Position numbers and translations under genes: made by a program. 64,000 bases of DNA from contig NZ_JBFTXJ020000003.1 of assembly GCF_041379945.2 (NCBI RefSeq), positions 482,071 to 546,070 on the forward strand. The letters are read 5' to 3'. Below are positions 1 to 8,384 of this stretch, one piece after another (position 1 is the stretch's first letter; each line of letters opens with the position of its first letter). Under the pieces are notes generated by a model. That model was given only the letters and a program-made list of their open reading frames with translations. It did no database searches and was not told the DNA's origin. Source of the DNA: Aneurinibacillus sp. REN35 (GTDB lineage Bacteria > Bacillota > Bacilli > Aneurinibacillales > Aneurinibacillaceae).

Positions 1-2
1 AA

Positions 3-44
3 GAAGCTGCCGCACGCATTCGCAAACTCCGTTTATTTGAATAG
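3..44 (+). CDS. C-terminal end of an upstream gene (partial)
   Basis: The frame starting at base 3 reads EAAARIRKLRLFE and then TAG at 42-44. It lies just before a strong terminator, so it is probably the tail of a gene running in from the left edge. Thirteen residues are too few to name a family, and the other two frames cannot be excluded. Confidence 0.35.
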   Translation, partial: EAAARIRKLRLFE

Positions 45-52
45 TGATAGGA

Positions 53-93
53 AAAGACACAGCATCCTGATAGCCCGATGCTGTGTCTTTTTT
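53..93. terminator. Bidirectional Rho-independent terminator
   Basis: A perfect 14-bp stem (53-66 with 77-90) encloses a 10-nt loop. It has a T run on the right and an A run on the left. It sits between the gene fragment ending at 44 and the convergent small gene ending at 120, and can serve both. Confidence 0.85.
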
Positions 94-119
94 GTTTGTC
101 TGCTAGAATGAGACGATGG

Positions 120-266
120 TTAGTGTACATTTCCCTTGTCCGATTTGCTTTCAGCCTGTGTTTCTTTTGCTTCGGTTGCGTCTTCTACTTTGCAATCCCC
201 ACAAATCCAATGGCTGCCTACTTGTTGTCCCTGTTGGGTTTTTCCGCAAGCGTCGCATGTAATCAT
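120..266 (-). CDS. Small zinc-ribbon-like protein (48 aa)
   Basis: Read on the minus strand from ATG at 266-264, this gives a 48-residue protein. Its N-terminal half has two CxxC knuckles (C4/C7 and C22/C25), and its charged Glu/Lys/Ser-rich tail looks disordered. An AGGAGG ribosome site lies at 274-280, 7 nt before the ATG, and the frame ends at TAA (122-120) before a bidirectional terminator. The knuckles suggest a single structural Zn2+ site. I do not recognise a named family and the function is unknown. It is shorter than usual gene-length cut-offs, so it may be missing from automatic annotation. Confidence 0.7.
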   Translation of the reverse strand: MITCDACGKTQQGQQVGSHWICGDCKVEDATEAKETQAESKSDKGNVH

Positions 267-383
267 GATCAATTCCTCCTGAGGATTTTATTTAAAGGTA
301 CTTATATTTTAAGCCAAATGGGATAAAATTGAAACATCATTCGTTTTTATTCGTATGAAAAGGAAAAGGGGAGGGAATAGACC

Positions 384-692
384 ATGAATCCAAAACCAAC
401 CTGTGTAGTGATTCATGCAAGTACGTTTTTTGCTCCGATACTTGTACCGTTGTTGTTTTATTTTTTGGCGGATCATCCGTATGTAAAAGAGAAGGCGATG
501 GAAGCTTTATTGTTCCATATTGCTATGGCAGCTCTGCTGACAATATCCGCATTTTTGATGATTGTACTGATTGGATTTATTCTGCTGCCGATTTTTTCGC
601 TTGTCGCGATTTATTATCCGATCAAAGGGATTATTCGGGCATTGCAGGAAGAGCCGTTTCACTATCCAATTGTTCACAATTGGGTACGCTAA
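384..692 (+). CDS. DUF4870-like small membrane protein
   Basis: A 102-residue protein with two or three hydrophobic segments (about residues 12-28 and 42-80). An amphipathic DHPYVKEKAMEALLFH stretch after the first helix matches the usual DUF4870 pattern in which helices flank a conserved polar loop. It ends with a short cytoplasmic tail. A GGGGAGGG ribosome site precedes the ATG. It stands alone, with its own terminator downstream. DUF4870 proteins have no established function. A membrane location is inferred from hydrophobicity. Confidence 0.75.
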   Translation: MNPKPTCVVIHASTFFAPILVPLLFYFLADHPYVKEKAMEALLFHIAMAALLTISAFLMIVLIGFILLPIFSLVAIYYPIKGIIRALQEEPFHYPIVHNWVR

Positions 693-718
693 TTATAGAT
701 AGGCAAATCAAGATAACG

Positions 719-753
719 CGCGGGTTTTCGATAAGAAAGCCCGCGGATTTTTA
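719..753 (+). terminator. Rho-independent terminator after the DUF4870 gene
   Basis: An 11-bp stem with one G-T wobble (719-729 with 735-745) is followed by ATTTTTATT. Confidence 0.8.
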
Positions 754-880
754 TTACAGGAGCCTATACACCAGTCAATGGCGGACACGCGATGTAAGAA
801 TCTTTTTATATCGCCGCTTCTATCTGTTATTCACAAGCATATAGATATAAAGGTGTGAATGAAGAGATGGAGGGATCGCC

Positions 881-1051
881 ATGTATTTGGGTGTGTTTGA
901 CATGAAAGAAAGGCTAGAGCAGATGCGTAAACTATTAAAGGAAAAAAAACGCTTAAAAGAACTGCTTGAACAAGACATTGAAGAGATCGAGCGGGATATT
1001 ACCGCACTTGAGAGACATCAGGAAACTGTCGAGCGAAGCCTTTCTGTATGA
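881..1051 (+). CDS. Small coiled-coil protein (56 aa)
   Basis: ATG at 881 follows a GGAGGG ribosome site (869-874) and opens a 56-residue frame ending in TGA at 1049-1051. Nearly all of it from residue 8 to 50 is charged heptad-like sequence rich in Glu, Lys and Leu, so one continuous helix or coiled coil is predicted. There is no signal peptide. I do not recognise the family. It precedes another small helical gene in the same orientation, but an 88-bp gap separates them and co-transcription is only possible. Confidence 0.6.
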   Translation: MYLGVFDMKERLEQMRKLLKEKKRLKELLEQDIEEIERDITALERHQETVERSLSV

Positions 1052-1139
1052 GTGTGTGAATGGGCGTTTGTCCCTCTTCCTCTCTGCCCGCTTGCTGCGT
1101 ACGATATAACAGAAGCAAGGGAGCAAAGAAGGTGAAGTG

Positions 1140-1424
1140 ATGAACAGAAAGGAATTCAGACGATTTGTGAGAGAAAATGATGAATTTGCTACTTGGGCAA
1201 AAGAACAGCATCCGAAGGTACGGAATTTAGCTAGGCAGCGCAACTATGATCTGATTGTAAAGGAATGGGAGAAGAGCAAGCAGCCTAAGCCTGTTCAGCG
1301 TAAAGCAATGGCACACCAAATTGCCGAGTCTATGCGGGATGTGCAGAGCTTTATGCAGAACGTTGAAAGTGTCTTTGGTAAGATTAAAGCCCTGCACGGA
1401 TATGCGAGAAACCTCAAAAAGTAA
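1140..1424 (+). CDS. Conserved-type small helical protein, YlbD-like (uncertain)
   Basis: A soluble, basic 94-residue protein. Residues 1-45 are rich in Arg, Glu, Trp and aromatic residues, and the C-terminal half forms an amphipathic helix ending in Lys. A GTG three bases upstream (1137) is also in frame, but the AGAAGG ribosome site is better spaced from the ATG at 1140. The N-terminal pattern (FRRFVRENDEF, then a KEWEK motif) faintly recalls the YlbD putative coat proteins of Bacillus. The match is weak and I would keep it as hypothetical. A terminator overlaps its stop codon. Confidence 0.55.
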   Translation: MNRKEFRRFVRENDEFATWAKEQHPKVRNLARQRNYDLIVKEWEKSKQPKPVQRKAMAHQIAESMRDVQSFMQNVESVFGKIKALHGYARNLKK

Positions 1425-1441
1425 TCTTTTGAGGTTTTTTT
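1411..1441 (+). terminator. Terminator overlapping the stop of the preceding gene
   Basis: Inverted repeat ACCTCAAAA / TTTTGAGGT (1411-1419 with 1427-1435) is followed by T6. The TAA stop codon of the upstream gene lies in the loop. Confidence 0.8.
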
Positions 1442-1625
1442 GTTGGATGCGTAATCTCCTAAAATTATTGCTTGCTTTTTCCCTAAAATCGTTTAAAATG
1501 AACATGGTTTCACGGAAAATTTAGCTAGTTAGTAGTAAATGGTGCAACTTTTATTTGTCTTTAGTCGTAGAAACTTAATGGCTAGATAAAGACAACTATA
1601 TGGAAGAAGAAGGGGAGATAGCAGG

Positions 1626-4600
1626 GTGAAAATAGCTGAATGGTCGGTGAAAAAGCCGGTAACCATTGCGATGCTAATCATAGCAGTGGTCCTGTTCGGC
1701 ATTATATCGCTGCCGAAGTTGAAAGTGGACTTGTATCCAGAGCTCAACATACCGGTAGCAGTCGTTGCAACCAGTTATGATGGGGCAGCGCCGGAAGAGG
1801 TGGAGAACCTCATATCCAAGCCCGTAGAGAGTGCGATTGGAACGGTTAGCAATATCAAATCGATTCGTTCCATATCCATCAACGGTGCTTCACAAGTAAT
1901 CGCCGAGTTCAATTGGGGTACCGATATGGACCAGGCTGCACTTGATATGAGGGAAAAAGTTGACCTGATGAGAGGATCTTTGCCGGATAGTGCAGGTTCT
2001 CCACGGGTGATTAAGATTGACCCGAACAGCATGCCGATCCTATCCCTTGCCGTATCTGGGCCAATGGATATCGTTGAGCTGAATAAAGTTGCAGAAGATC
2101 TTATCCAGCCGCGGATCGAGCGAGTAGACGGCGTTGCTTCGCTGTCGATTGCCGGGGGAAAAACGCGTGAAATTCAGCTGACGATTAATCCGGATGCGAT
2201 GAATACATACGGATTAACGGTTGATCAGATTACTCAAAGCCTCAACGCCCGCAATCTGGCCGGTACGGCTGGTAGCGTGACGGAAGGTCAACGTAATATT
2301 AGCATTAAAGTCACAGGAGAGTTTGACAGCCCACAAGATATTGGGGCGACGCCGATTACGCTTCCACAGGGTGGGTCCGTACAATTGGCTGACTTGCTTA
2401 CGGTAACGGATGGCTATAAGAAGGTTACACAAAAAACGACAGTCAACGATCAGCCAAGCCTGGGACTTGATGTGACAAAAGCATCAGGGGCCAATACGGT
2501 TGAAGTGGCCGATGCCGTAAAAGAGGAGCTTGCAGCAATTGAATCACAGCTTCCGCAGGGTGTAAAGATTTCTACGATTATGGACACATCTGTATTCGTA
2601 AAGGACTCTATTTTTACAGTAGCAGAGCATGCCCTGGTCGGTGGTATGTTCGCGGTCATTATCCTGTATCTATTCCTGCATAGTTTTCGTTCTATGCTTG
2701 TGGTGGCCATTGTTATTCCTATTTCCGTTGTTGCCACATTTGCATTGATGTACTTTGGCGGTCAGACGATCAACCTCATTTCACTGGCGGGGTTAACACT
2801 CGGCCTTGGTTCCTTGGTGGACTTTGCGGTCGTTGTACTTGAGAGCATCTATCGAAAGCGGCAGGATGGTGAGAATATTACAGTTGCCTCCATCGTCGGA
2901 ACAAAAGAAGTAGGTACGGCGGTTATGGCCTCGGCGCTCGCGCAGATCTGCGTATTCTTACCAATCGTATTTGTTGAAGGCTTAGCGGCACAATTATTCG
3001 GCCCATTGGCGCTTACGGTTGTGTTCTCGCATATCGCTGCGCTGGTTGCTTCAATTACATTGGTGCCAATGATGTCTTCGAAGCTATTAAAAGAGCCGCC
3101 GCGTGAAGTTGAATATTATCTGGAATCAAAGAAGAAGACGCCGATGGTTCTCTTCCAGAAAGGCTTCCATCGGATTAGCGAAGGGTATGGACGTTTGATT
3201 CACTGGGCGCTTTCTCATCGAAAAACAGTAATTTTGTCAACGATTGTCGCTATGGTGGTGTCGATAGTTTTATTCGTATCTCCACTGGTCGGCAAAGAGT
3301 TTATCAGCACGTTTGATCAAGGGGATGTATCGGTAAGCATAGAGCTTCCTACAGGCTCTAAATTAGAGGAAACCGAGCAAATCGTACAAAAGGTAGAGTC
3401 ATTCGTAAACAAGGTTCCAGAAAAGGAAACTGTCTATACGACGATTGGACGCTCTGGAGGTCCTGCAGTTATTCAGGTTGAGACAACCCATTTGGCGACA
3501 GTTCAACTGAAGCTTGTACCAAAAGATAATCGCACACGTTCAACTGAGCAGGTAGTAGAGGAATTACGCAGCAAGATGAAAAATATTGCTGGTGCTGATA
3601 TTACTGTAAACATCACAGATACAAGCGGTGCGCCAGCTGGTTCACCAATTGATATTGCTGTGCGTGGGGATGATATTAATGTATTGTCTGATATTAGTGA
3701 GACAATCAAAAACATGGTGCAGGAAGTAGATGGCGCCCGCAATGTTGTGACTTCACTTGAAAAAGGGACAGAGCAGTTCCAATTGAAAGTAGACAGCAAC
3801 CTCGCAGCACAGTACGGTGTGACAACCAATCAGGTATTGTCTGCAGTACGTACGGCATTCGATGGGCAGGTGGCGACACGCTATCGTACCGGGGATGATG
3901 AGATTGATGTGCGTGTGAAGTTCCCAGAGAACTTTAAATCCGAGATGCATAATATTGAAGGATTAATGTTGTCAACGCCAAGCGGTGCTCAGATTTCAGT
4001 GGGACAGGTGGCGAAAATCGGAAAAGAAACCGTTCCGCAGCAGATCAACCGAACGAATCAGACGCGTGAAGTATCAATTACCGGTGATATTAGCGGTCGT
4101 CCTCTAAACGTAGTCAACCAAGAAATTAAAGACAAATTGGCAGATTTAAAACTGCCGGAAGGCTACTTCATTGAAGAAGGCGGCCAGGCGAAAGAAATGG
4201 CTGAATCATTTGCCAGTCTGGGGCTTGCTATTCTGCTTGCTGTAGCACTTGTGTATATGGTTATGGCGAGCCAGTTCGAGTCGCTCTTCTATCCGTTTGT
4301 TATTATGTTCTCCATCCCGCCTACACTCATCGGGGTAGTACTTGGACTCTTGGTTACCGGGTATCCACTGAGTGTGCCGGCGCTGATGGGTTGTATCCTG
4401 CTCGTTGGGATTGTTGTAAACAATGCGATTGTATTAATCGACTATGTTAATACATTGCGGGCAAAAGGCATGGAGAGAGACGAGGCGATCAAAGTGGCTG
4501 GGCCGGTGCGTCTGCGACCGATTCTTATGACCACACTTACTACCGTACTTGCAATCTTACCGCTGGCTTTCGGCGGTGGGGAAGGTTCGGAGGCGCAGGC

Positions 4601-4787
4601 TCCGCTTGCGATTGTGGTGGCATTTGGTCTTACGTTCTCCACATTGATTACACTTGTTCTCGTTCCGGTGGTTTATACGTTGTTTGACGATATGATTCAA
4701 AAGCGGAGACGGCGCCGGATGGAACGCCGTGAGAAGAAGAAACAGCGCAGAGAGAATAAAACAGGAGGAGAGGCAATCAATGCGTAA
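1626..4787 (+). CDS. swrC: RND family efflux permease (SwrC/AcrB type)
   Basis: A 1053-residue inner-membrane transporter of the hydrophobe/amphiphile efflux RND superfamily, using the proton gradient to export amphiphiles or drugs. It starts with GTG after GGGGAG. The first transmembrane helix is at about 12-32, followed by a large extracytoplasmic porter domain. A six-helix block (about 335-520) carries Asp399 in GLGSLVDFAVV, where AcrB-type pumps usually have a double Asp. A second porter domain follows, then a second helix block from about 860. The Arg/Lys-rich tail is cytoplasmic. Length and organisation match Bacillus SwrC/YerP, which handles surfactin-like lipopeptides; the substrate here is unknown. 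The adaptor gene overlaps its end by 8 nt. Confidence 0.9.
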   Translation: MKIAEWSVKKPVTIAMLIIAVVLFGIISLPKLKVDLYPELNIPVAVVATSYDGAAPEEVENLISKPVESAIGTVSNIKSIRSISINGASQVIAEFNWGTDMDQAALDMREKVDLMRGSLPDSAGSPRVIKIDPNSMPILSLAVSGPMDIVELNKVAEDLIQPRIERVDGVASLSIAGGKTREIQLTINPDAMNTYGLTVDQITQSLNARNLAGTAGSVTEGQRNISIKVTGEFDSPQDIGATPITLPQGGSVQLADLLTVTDGYKKVTQKTTVNDQPSLGLDVTKASGANTVEVADAVKEELAAIESQLPQGVKISTIMDTSVFVKDSIFTVAEHALVGGMFAVIILYLFLHSFRSMLVVAIVIPISVVATFALMYFGGQTINLISLAGLTLGLGSLVDFAVVVLESIYRKRQDGENITVASIVGTKEVGTAVMASALAQICVFLPIVFVEGLAAQLFGPLALTVVFSHIAALVASITLVPMMSSKLLKEPPREVEYYLESKKKTPMVLFQKGFHRISEGYGRLIHWALSHRKTVILSTIVAMVVSIVLFVSPLVGKEFISTFDQGDVSVSIELPTGSKLEETEQIVQKVESFVNKVPEKETVYTTIGRSGGPAVIQVETTHLATVQLKLVPKDNRTRSTEQVVEELRSKMKNIAGADITVNITDTSGAPAGSPIDIAVRGDDINVLSDISETIKNMVQEVDGARNVVTSLEKGTEQFQLKVDSNLAAQYGVTTNQVLSAVRTAFDGQVATRYRTGDDEIDVRVKFPENFKSEMHNIEGLMLSTPSGAQISVGQVAKIGKETVPQQINRTNQTREVSITGDISGRPLNVVNQEIKDKLADLKLPEGYFIEEGGQAKEMAESFASLGLAILLAVALVYMVMASQFESLFYPFVIMFSIPPTLIGVVLGLLVTGYPLSVPALMGCILLVGIVVNNAIVLIDYVNTLRAKGMERDEAIKVAGPVRLRPILMTTLTTVLAILPLAFGGGEGSEAQAPLAIVVAFGLTFSTLITLVLVPVVYTLFDDMIQKRRRRRMERREKKKQRRENKTGGEAINA

Positions 4788-6216
4788 GATAGTAATAGGA
4801 ATGACGATTGCGGGCCTTTTAGCAACAAGTGTAGCTGTAACAGGTTGCGGGGCGGGCGGAAGCAAAGAAGCTTCCGCACCTGTCCAGGTTAAGGAGGTGC
4901 CGGTTGAAGTGGCACCCGCTCTTACAGGTACATTGGATAAGGGGCGCACGTTAACCGGTACAACTCAGCCTTCTCAAATGGTGAACGTCGTACCGAAGGT
5001 TAGCGCCAAAGTAACCGCATTGCCAGTGAAAGTCGGACAAAGAGTGAGTGCAGGCGATGTATTGTTTCGCCTTGATGCGCAAGATTTAAGAAATGCCGTG
5101 GATCAGGCTCAGCAAAGCGTCGCGCTTTCTCGTGCTTCGCTTTCCCAAGTACAAGCGCAGACGAAAAATGGAGTGGATTCTGCACAATCGGGCGTAAATC
5201 AAGCCAATTCTGCTCTAGCACAAGCGTCAAGCGCATATGAGCAAGCACAAAACAGCATCACGAATGCAGCTAATGGTATGGAGCAGGCACAGGCGCAAAT
5301 TGCGCGTGCTCAGCAGGGATATAATGACGCTAAAACGAATGCGGAACGGATGCAGCTTTTGTTCACACAAGGCGCGATTACAAAGCAGCAGCTTGAACAG
5401 GCACAGACGCAGTTAAGCAATGCCCAGATTGCTCTGCAGGAAGCAGAGATTGCTAAGAAAAATGCGGGCGTAGCGCTCAAGAACGCTCAAGCGTCGAAAC
5501 GCAGTGCAGAAGTATCGAAGCAAAATGCACAAGCCTCTCTATCGACGGCTAAGAAACAGGTAAGCAACGCAGGAGGTGGCGAAGGAATTGAAGTAGCCCG
5601 CCAGCAGCTTGCTCAGGCTGAATTAAATCTGCGTATTGCACGGGAGAATGTTAACAATGCAGTCGTAACAGCACCAATCTCCGGTGTGATCGGTGCTGTT
5701 AACGGCGAAGTGGGCGATATGGCCTCACCGCAAAGTCCGTTTATTGTACTGACCAATCTTGATCCGGTTAAAGTCGTCATTAATGCACCGGAGAATCTCA
5801 TGGGTCTGTTTGCGATGAATCAGAAAGTGGGAATCAGTATCCCATCCATTGCTCTGAATACGAACGGGAATGTTGTGAGCATAAGCCCAGTCAACCAGCA
5901 GTCGAAGGGTTATCCGGTTACAGTAGAGGTGCCGAATCCTGAGAATACGATTAAAGGCGGCATGGCAATTCAAGTTAACATTGCTTCTCCAACAGCTAAG
6001 CGGGGCATTGTCATCCCGACAAGCGCTGTGTTGACGGAAGAGAATAAGCCGTATGTATACGTAGCACAAGGGGCGAAACCGGTTCGCAAGCCGATCACGA
6101 TTGTAGAACAAAACAGTGACCGCACTCTTGTAACAGGACTTAAAGAAGGCGAGAAGGTCATTGTAAAAGGACAAACATTGATTGATGGCGATGTAAAGAT
6201 CTCCGTGAAAAAATAA
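4780..6216 (+). CDS. RND efflux adaptor lipoprotein (membrane fusion protein)
   Basis: A 478-residue periplasmic-type adaptor anchored as a lipoprotein: signal peptide followed by lipobox VTGC around residue 21. A biotinyl-lipoyl half-domain (about 70-100) precedes a long Gln/Ala/Asn-rich alpha-hairpin (about 105-275), the second lipoyl half with APISGVIG, then beta-barrel and membrane-proximal domains to the end. The ATG at 4780 overlaps the permease stop in ATGCGTAA, and AGGAGG lies inside the permease gene, so translation is coupled. An upstream in-frame ATG at 4729 would add 17 charged residues before the signal peptide and is rejected. Firmicutes lack an outer membrane, so it likely works with the permease alone. 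Confidence 0.9.
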   Translation: MRKIVIGMTIAGLLATSVAVTGCGAGGSKEASAPVQVKEVPVEVAPALTGTLDKGRTLTGTTQPSQMVNVVPKVSAKVTALPVKVGQRVSAGDVLFRLDAQDLRNAVDQAQQSVALSRASLSQVQAQTKNGVDSAQSGVNQANSALAQASSAYEQAQNSITNAANGMEQAQAQIARAQQGYNDAKTNAERMQLLFTQGAITKQQLEQAQTQLSNAQIALQEAEIAKKNAGVALKNAQASKRSAEVSKQNAQASLSTAKKQVSNAGGGEGIEVARQQLAQAELNLRIARENVNNAVVTAPISGVIGAVNGEVGDMASPQSPFIVLTNLDPVKVVINAPENLMGLFAMNQKVGISIPSIALNTNGNVVSISPVNQQSKGYPVTVEVPNPENTIKGGMAIQVNIASPTAKRGIVIPTSAVLTEENKPYVYVAQGAKPVRKPITIVEQNSDRTLVTGLKEGEKVIVKGQTLIDGDVKISVKK

Positions 6217-6295
6217 ATCTTTCCCTTATTTGTTTAGAATGGTGTGCTCCTGTACATCCTGTGAAAGAGAGTTCTGTACAGGAGGTATAGGAGCG

Positions 6296-6697
6296 ATGAG
6301 GAAAACGGTTGGATATACGCTGGTGATGGTGATGGCTGCGAGCTTCCTTGTTGGTTGTCAAGAGCACACGCAGCTACCTGATAAGACAAAGAGCAGTCAG
6401 GAAGCGATAGCGCAGTCTCCTTCTCTTGCGGTTTCTCATTCTATTGAAGGCAATACGGTCTACTTGACGTTTCTTACGCGAAATTTCATGTACGCACCCG
6501 CCGGAGAGCCGGAGATGAAGCCAGGTGAAGGTCACGTACATGTATGGGTTGATAATAAGCTGGCTCAAGTATATGCCAATATGTACACAGTATCCGGCTT
6601 GACACCGGGTGCTCATACATTTGCGGTTGAACTTGTGCGAAGCAATCATAATCCGTATCCAAACACAAAGATTTCGTTTACCATTCAAGTTAAATAA
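6296..6697 (+). CDS. Lipoprotein with DUF4399-like domain
   Basis: A 133-residue secreted lipoprotein with an N-terminal signal and lipobox LVGC near residue 21. After a Ser/Gln linker comes a small beta domain with GHVHVWVD and LTPGAHTFAVELVRSNHNPY. This His pattern and the PG-H turn are typical of DUF4399 and related immunoglobulin-like domains sometimes linked to metal binding. GGAGG precedes the ATG; a longer upstream frame from 6230 is rejected because it would bury the signal peptide. It follows the RND genes by 79 bp and may be read with them. Function not established. Confidence 0.65.
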   Translation: MRKTVGYTLVMVMAASFLVGCQEHTQLPDKTKSSQEAIAQSPSLAVSHSIEGNTVYLTFLTRNFMYAPAGEPEMKPGEGHVHVWVDNKLAQVYANMYTVSGLTPGAHTFAVELVRSNHNPYPNTKISFTIQVK

Positions 6698-6710
6698 TGA
6701 TAGGTTCATA

Positions 6711-6756
6711 AGAGCAGCCATCCTGATTGCAAAGGAGAGTCTGCTCTATTTTTTTG
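6711..6756 (+). terminator. Terminator after the lipoprotein gene
   Basis: Stem AGAGCAG / CTGCTCT (6711-6717 with 6741-6747), with extra internal pairing TCCT/AGGA, is followed by ATTTTTTT. Confidence 0.75.
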
Positions 6757-6841
6757 AAAATAATAATAATTAATATATTGACTATTTAGATATTATTAAG
6801 TATCATGAAGAAAAAGTAAGACAAGGCGAGATGAGCTGCTT

Positions 6842-7243
6842 ATGGAACAATGGAAGAAATCGTTAGGAGATCTCAAGCAAGCGATAAGCCGTGAGTATAA
6901 TCAGGTGAACAAGCTTCTTTTTGATGTAGGTGTACGTAAGCAGCAGGTAGATGTTGTCGATAATAAGATTTTGTTTATTACGCACCATAAGCGTGTGCAC
7001 GCCATGCGCTCCATTGATGGGAAGAACCGGGAGCTGACCCGGACGATGGATGTTATGCTTATTGATGAGTTTAAGAACCATCTGCGTAAGCATTTCACCG
7101 TCACATTTGGCTTCTCTATCGTCTCCATCCTCAAGGATTATGACCCCTATACAGAGCTTACTGCTACGGTAATTGTTCTGGACCGTGCTGTGACGGCATA
7201 TTTGCATCCGCAGCAATCGAATATCAATAGACTGGCTGAATGA
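6842..7243 (+). CDS. DUF2294 domain-containing protein
   Basis: A 133-residue soluble protein. It shows the DUF2294 layout: an N-terminal helix, then a GVGVRKQQVDVVDNKILF-like strand pair, a central helix around a conserved Arg-rich stretch, and a C-terminal strand reading TATVIVLDR. The family is common in Bacillales, sometimes beside carbonate or Na+ transport genes, but its role is unknown. It stands alone between two terminators. The ribosome site upstream is weak (GGCGAGATGAG). Confidence 0.65.
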   Translation: MEQWKKSLGDLKQAISREYNQVNKLLFDVGVRKQQVDVVDNKILFITHHKRVHAMRSIDGKNRELTRTMDVMLIDEFKNHLRKHFTVTFGFSIVSILKDYDPYTELTATVIVLDRAVTAYLHPQQSNINRLAE

Positions 7244-7262
7244 ACTCAAAATTGAGAGCAGG

Positions 7263-7330
7263 ACAGCCGTCAGTAATTTTCACGTGTATGATGCTGATCA
7301 TATGCGCAAAATGCTGGCGGCTGTTTTTTT
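7263..7330 (+). terminator. Terminator or leader hairpin before the NIF3-like gene
   Basis: An 11-bp stem with one wobble (7263-7273 with 7314-7324) encloses a 40-nt arm and is followed by T7. It ends the DUF2294 transcript. It lies only 30 nt before the next ATG, so it could also attenuate that gene. Confidence 0.65.
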
Positions 7331-7359
7331 ATTGTCCACATTTCAAAGGAGGCACAGAT

Positions 7360-8349
7360 ATGGCAACAGTACAGGATGTAGTAAAGGCATTGGATTACAT
7401 TACCGGAGGGAGGGTGCTTGGCGAACATTCATACCGTATGGTGAAATCCTCAGGGATTGCAGGGAAATCTGTGATGGAGACACCGGGTCTTGTGTATGGG
7501 GATGCCAAATGGCCGGTAAAGCGGCTGGCTGTGGCGATGACGATGTCAGAGCAGGATATTGAATTGGCGCAGGGAATGGGTGTGGATGCGATTATTGCGC
7601 ACCATCCACTTGCCGATGCTGCCAGTTCGGGAGGAGTGACGCTGCACAATTATCTTGATTTATACGGCATTGCGGCCTTTGAGTTGCATGAGGCTTTTCA
7701 TGGTCTGCATCCGGGCATTCCGGCTTTGCATGGACACAAGGTACATCATGTAGATACGCACTTTGGCGGGCTTGAAGGCAATGTACTCTACGTGGGCTCG
7801 ACTTTGCCGGAAGTGAAGACATTAGGAGATATTCTGCTTCGTTTATCAAGATATATGGACTATAAGCATGAGGATGAACTGCTTGCTAACGAGCGGCAGC
7901 TATGTAATTCTCCTCTACTTCAGGAGAGCGGGCAGGTGACACGCGCTATGCTTGTTTTAGGACAAGAAGAGACGCCGGTGTCGAATGTGCTGCATATATT
8001 CCCTCATACCGGCTTTACAGCAGAGCATCTCAAGCAGGCAGTGGCTCTTTTTCCTGATACGGATACGGTTATTGCTTCGATTAGTCGTTTGCGGCCAGGA
8101 CACCCACTCATTCATGCGGCCAGAGAACTTGGGTTGAATATGATCTTCGGTAATTCGCACGCCTTAGAGATTTTTGAGAACGGACTGCCGCTCGCTTACG
8201 CGCTAGACAAGCTGCTTCCGGACGTGGAGGTCCTCATCTTTCGAGAGAGGGTAGTGGCATCTCCGCTGCATGCCGTAGGCTGTCCGGATATCCGGGCGTA
8301 CGGACAGGAGATGGCGTTGTCTCATCTGATGAAGCGAATTCCGGTATAG
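7360..8349 (+). CDS. NIF3-like dinuclear metal centre protein
   Basis: A 329-residue member of the Nif3-like (DUF34) family, which forms toroidal hexamers with a two-metal site. Residues 70-135 hold IIAHHPL, ELHEAFHGLHPG and HGHKVHHVDTHFGG, supplying several candidate metal-binding His residues. A GTP cyclohydrolase I type role has been suggested for the family but is not settled. The strong AAAGGAGG site fixes the ATG at 7360; an upstream in-frame start at 7240 would run through the terminator and is rejected. A 35-bp gap leads into the GATE-domain membrane protein gene, so the two are probably one operon. Confidence 0.75.
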   Translation: MATVQDVVKALDYITGGRVLGEHSYRMVKSSGIAGKSVMETPGLVYGDAKWPVKRLAVAMTMSEQDIELAQGMGVDAIIAHHPLADAASSGGVTLHNYLDLYGIAAFELHEAFHGLHPGIPALHGHKVHHVDTHFGGLEGNVLYVGSTLPEVKTLGDILLRLSRYMDYKHEDELLANERQLCNSPLLQESGQVTRAMLVLGQEETPVSNVLHIFPHTGFTAEHLKQAVALFPDTDTVIASISRLRPGHPLIHAARELGLNMIFGNSHALEIFENGLPLAYALDKLLPDVEVLIFRERVVASPLHAVGCPDIRAYGQEMALSHLMKRIPV

Positions 8350-8384
8350 GCGTATGAACGTATGTAAATAAAGGAGGAAATGAT

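Noticed and set aside
78..326. Plus-strand 82-codon open frame over the small zinc-ribbon gene
   Set aside because: It starts inside the terminator, has no ribosome site, and lies antisense to a frame with a strong ribosome site and two CxxC motifs.
4729..4779. Longer N-terminus for the RND adaptor
   Set aside because: It would add 17 charged residues before a clear lipoprotein signal and lies inside the permease gene; AGGAGG points to 4780.
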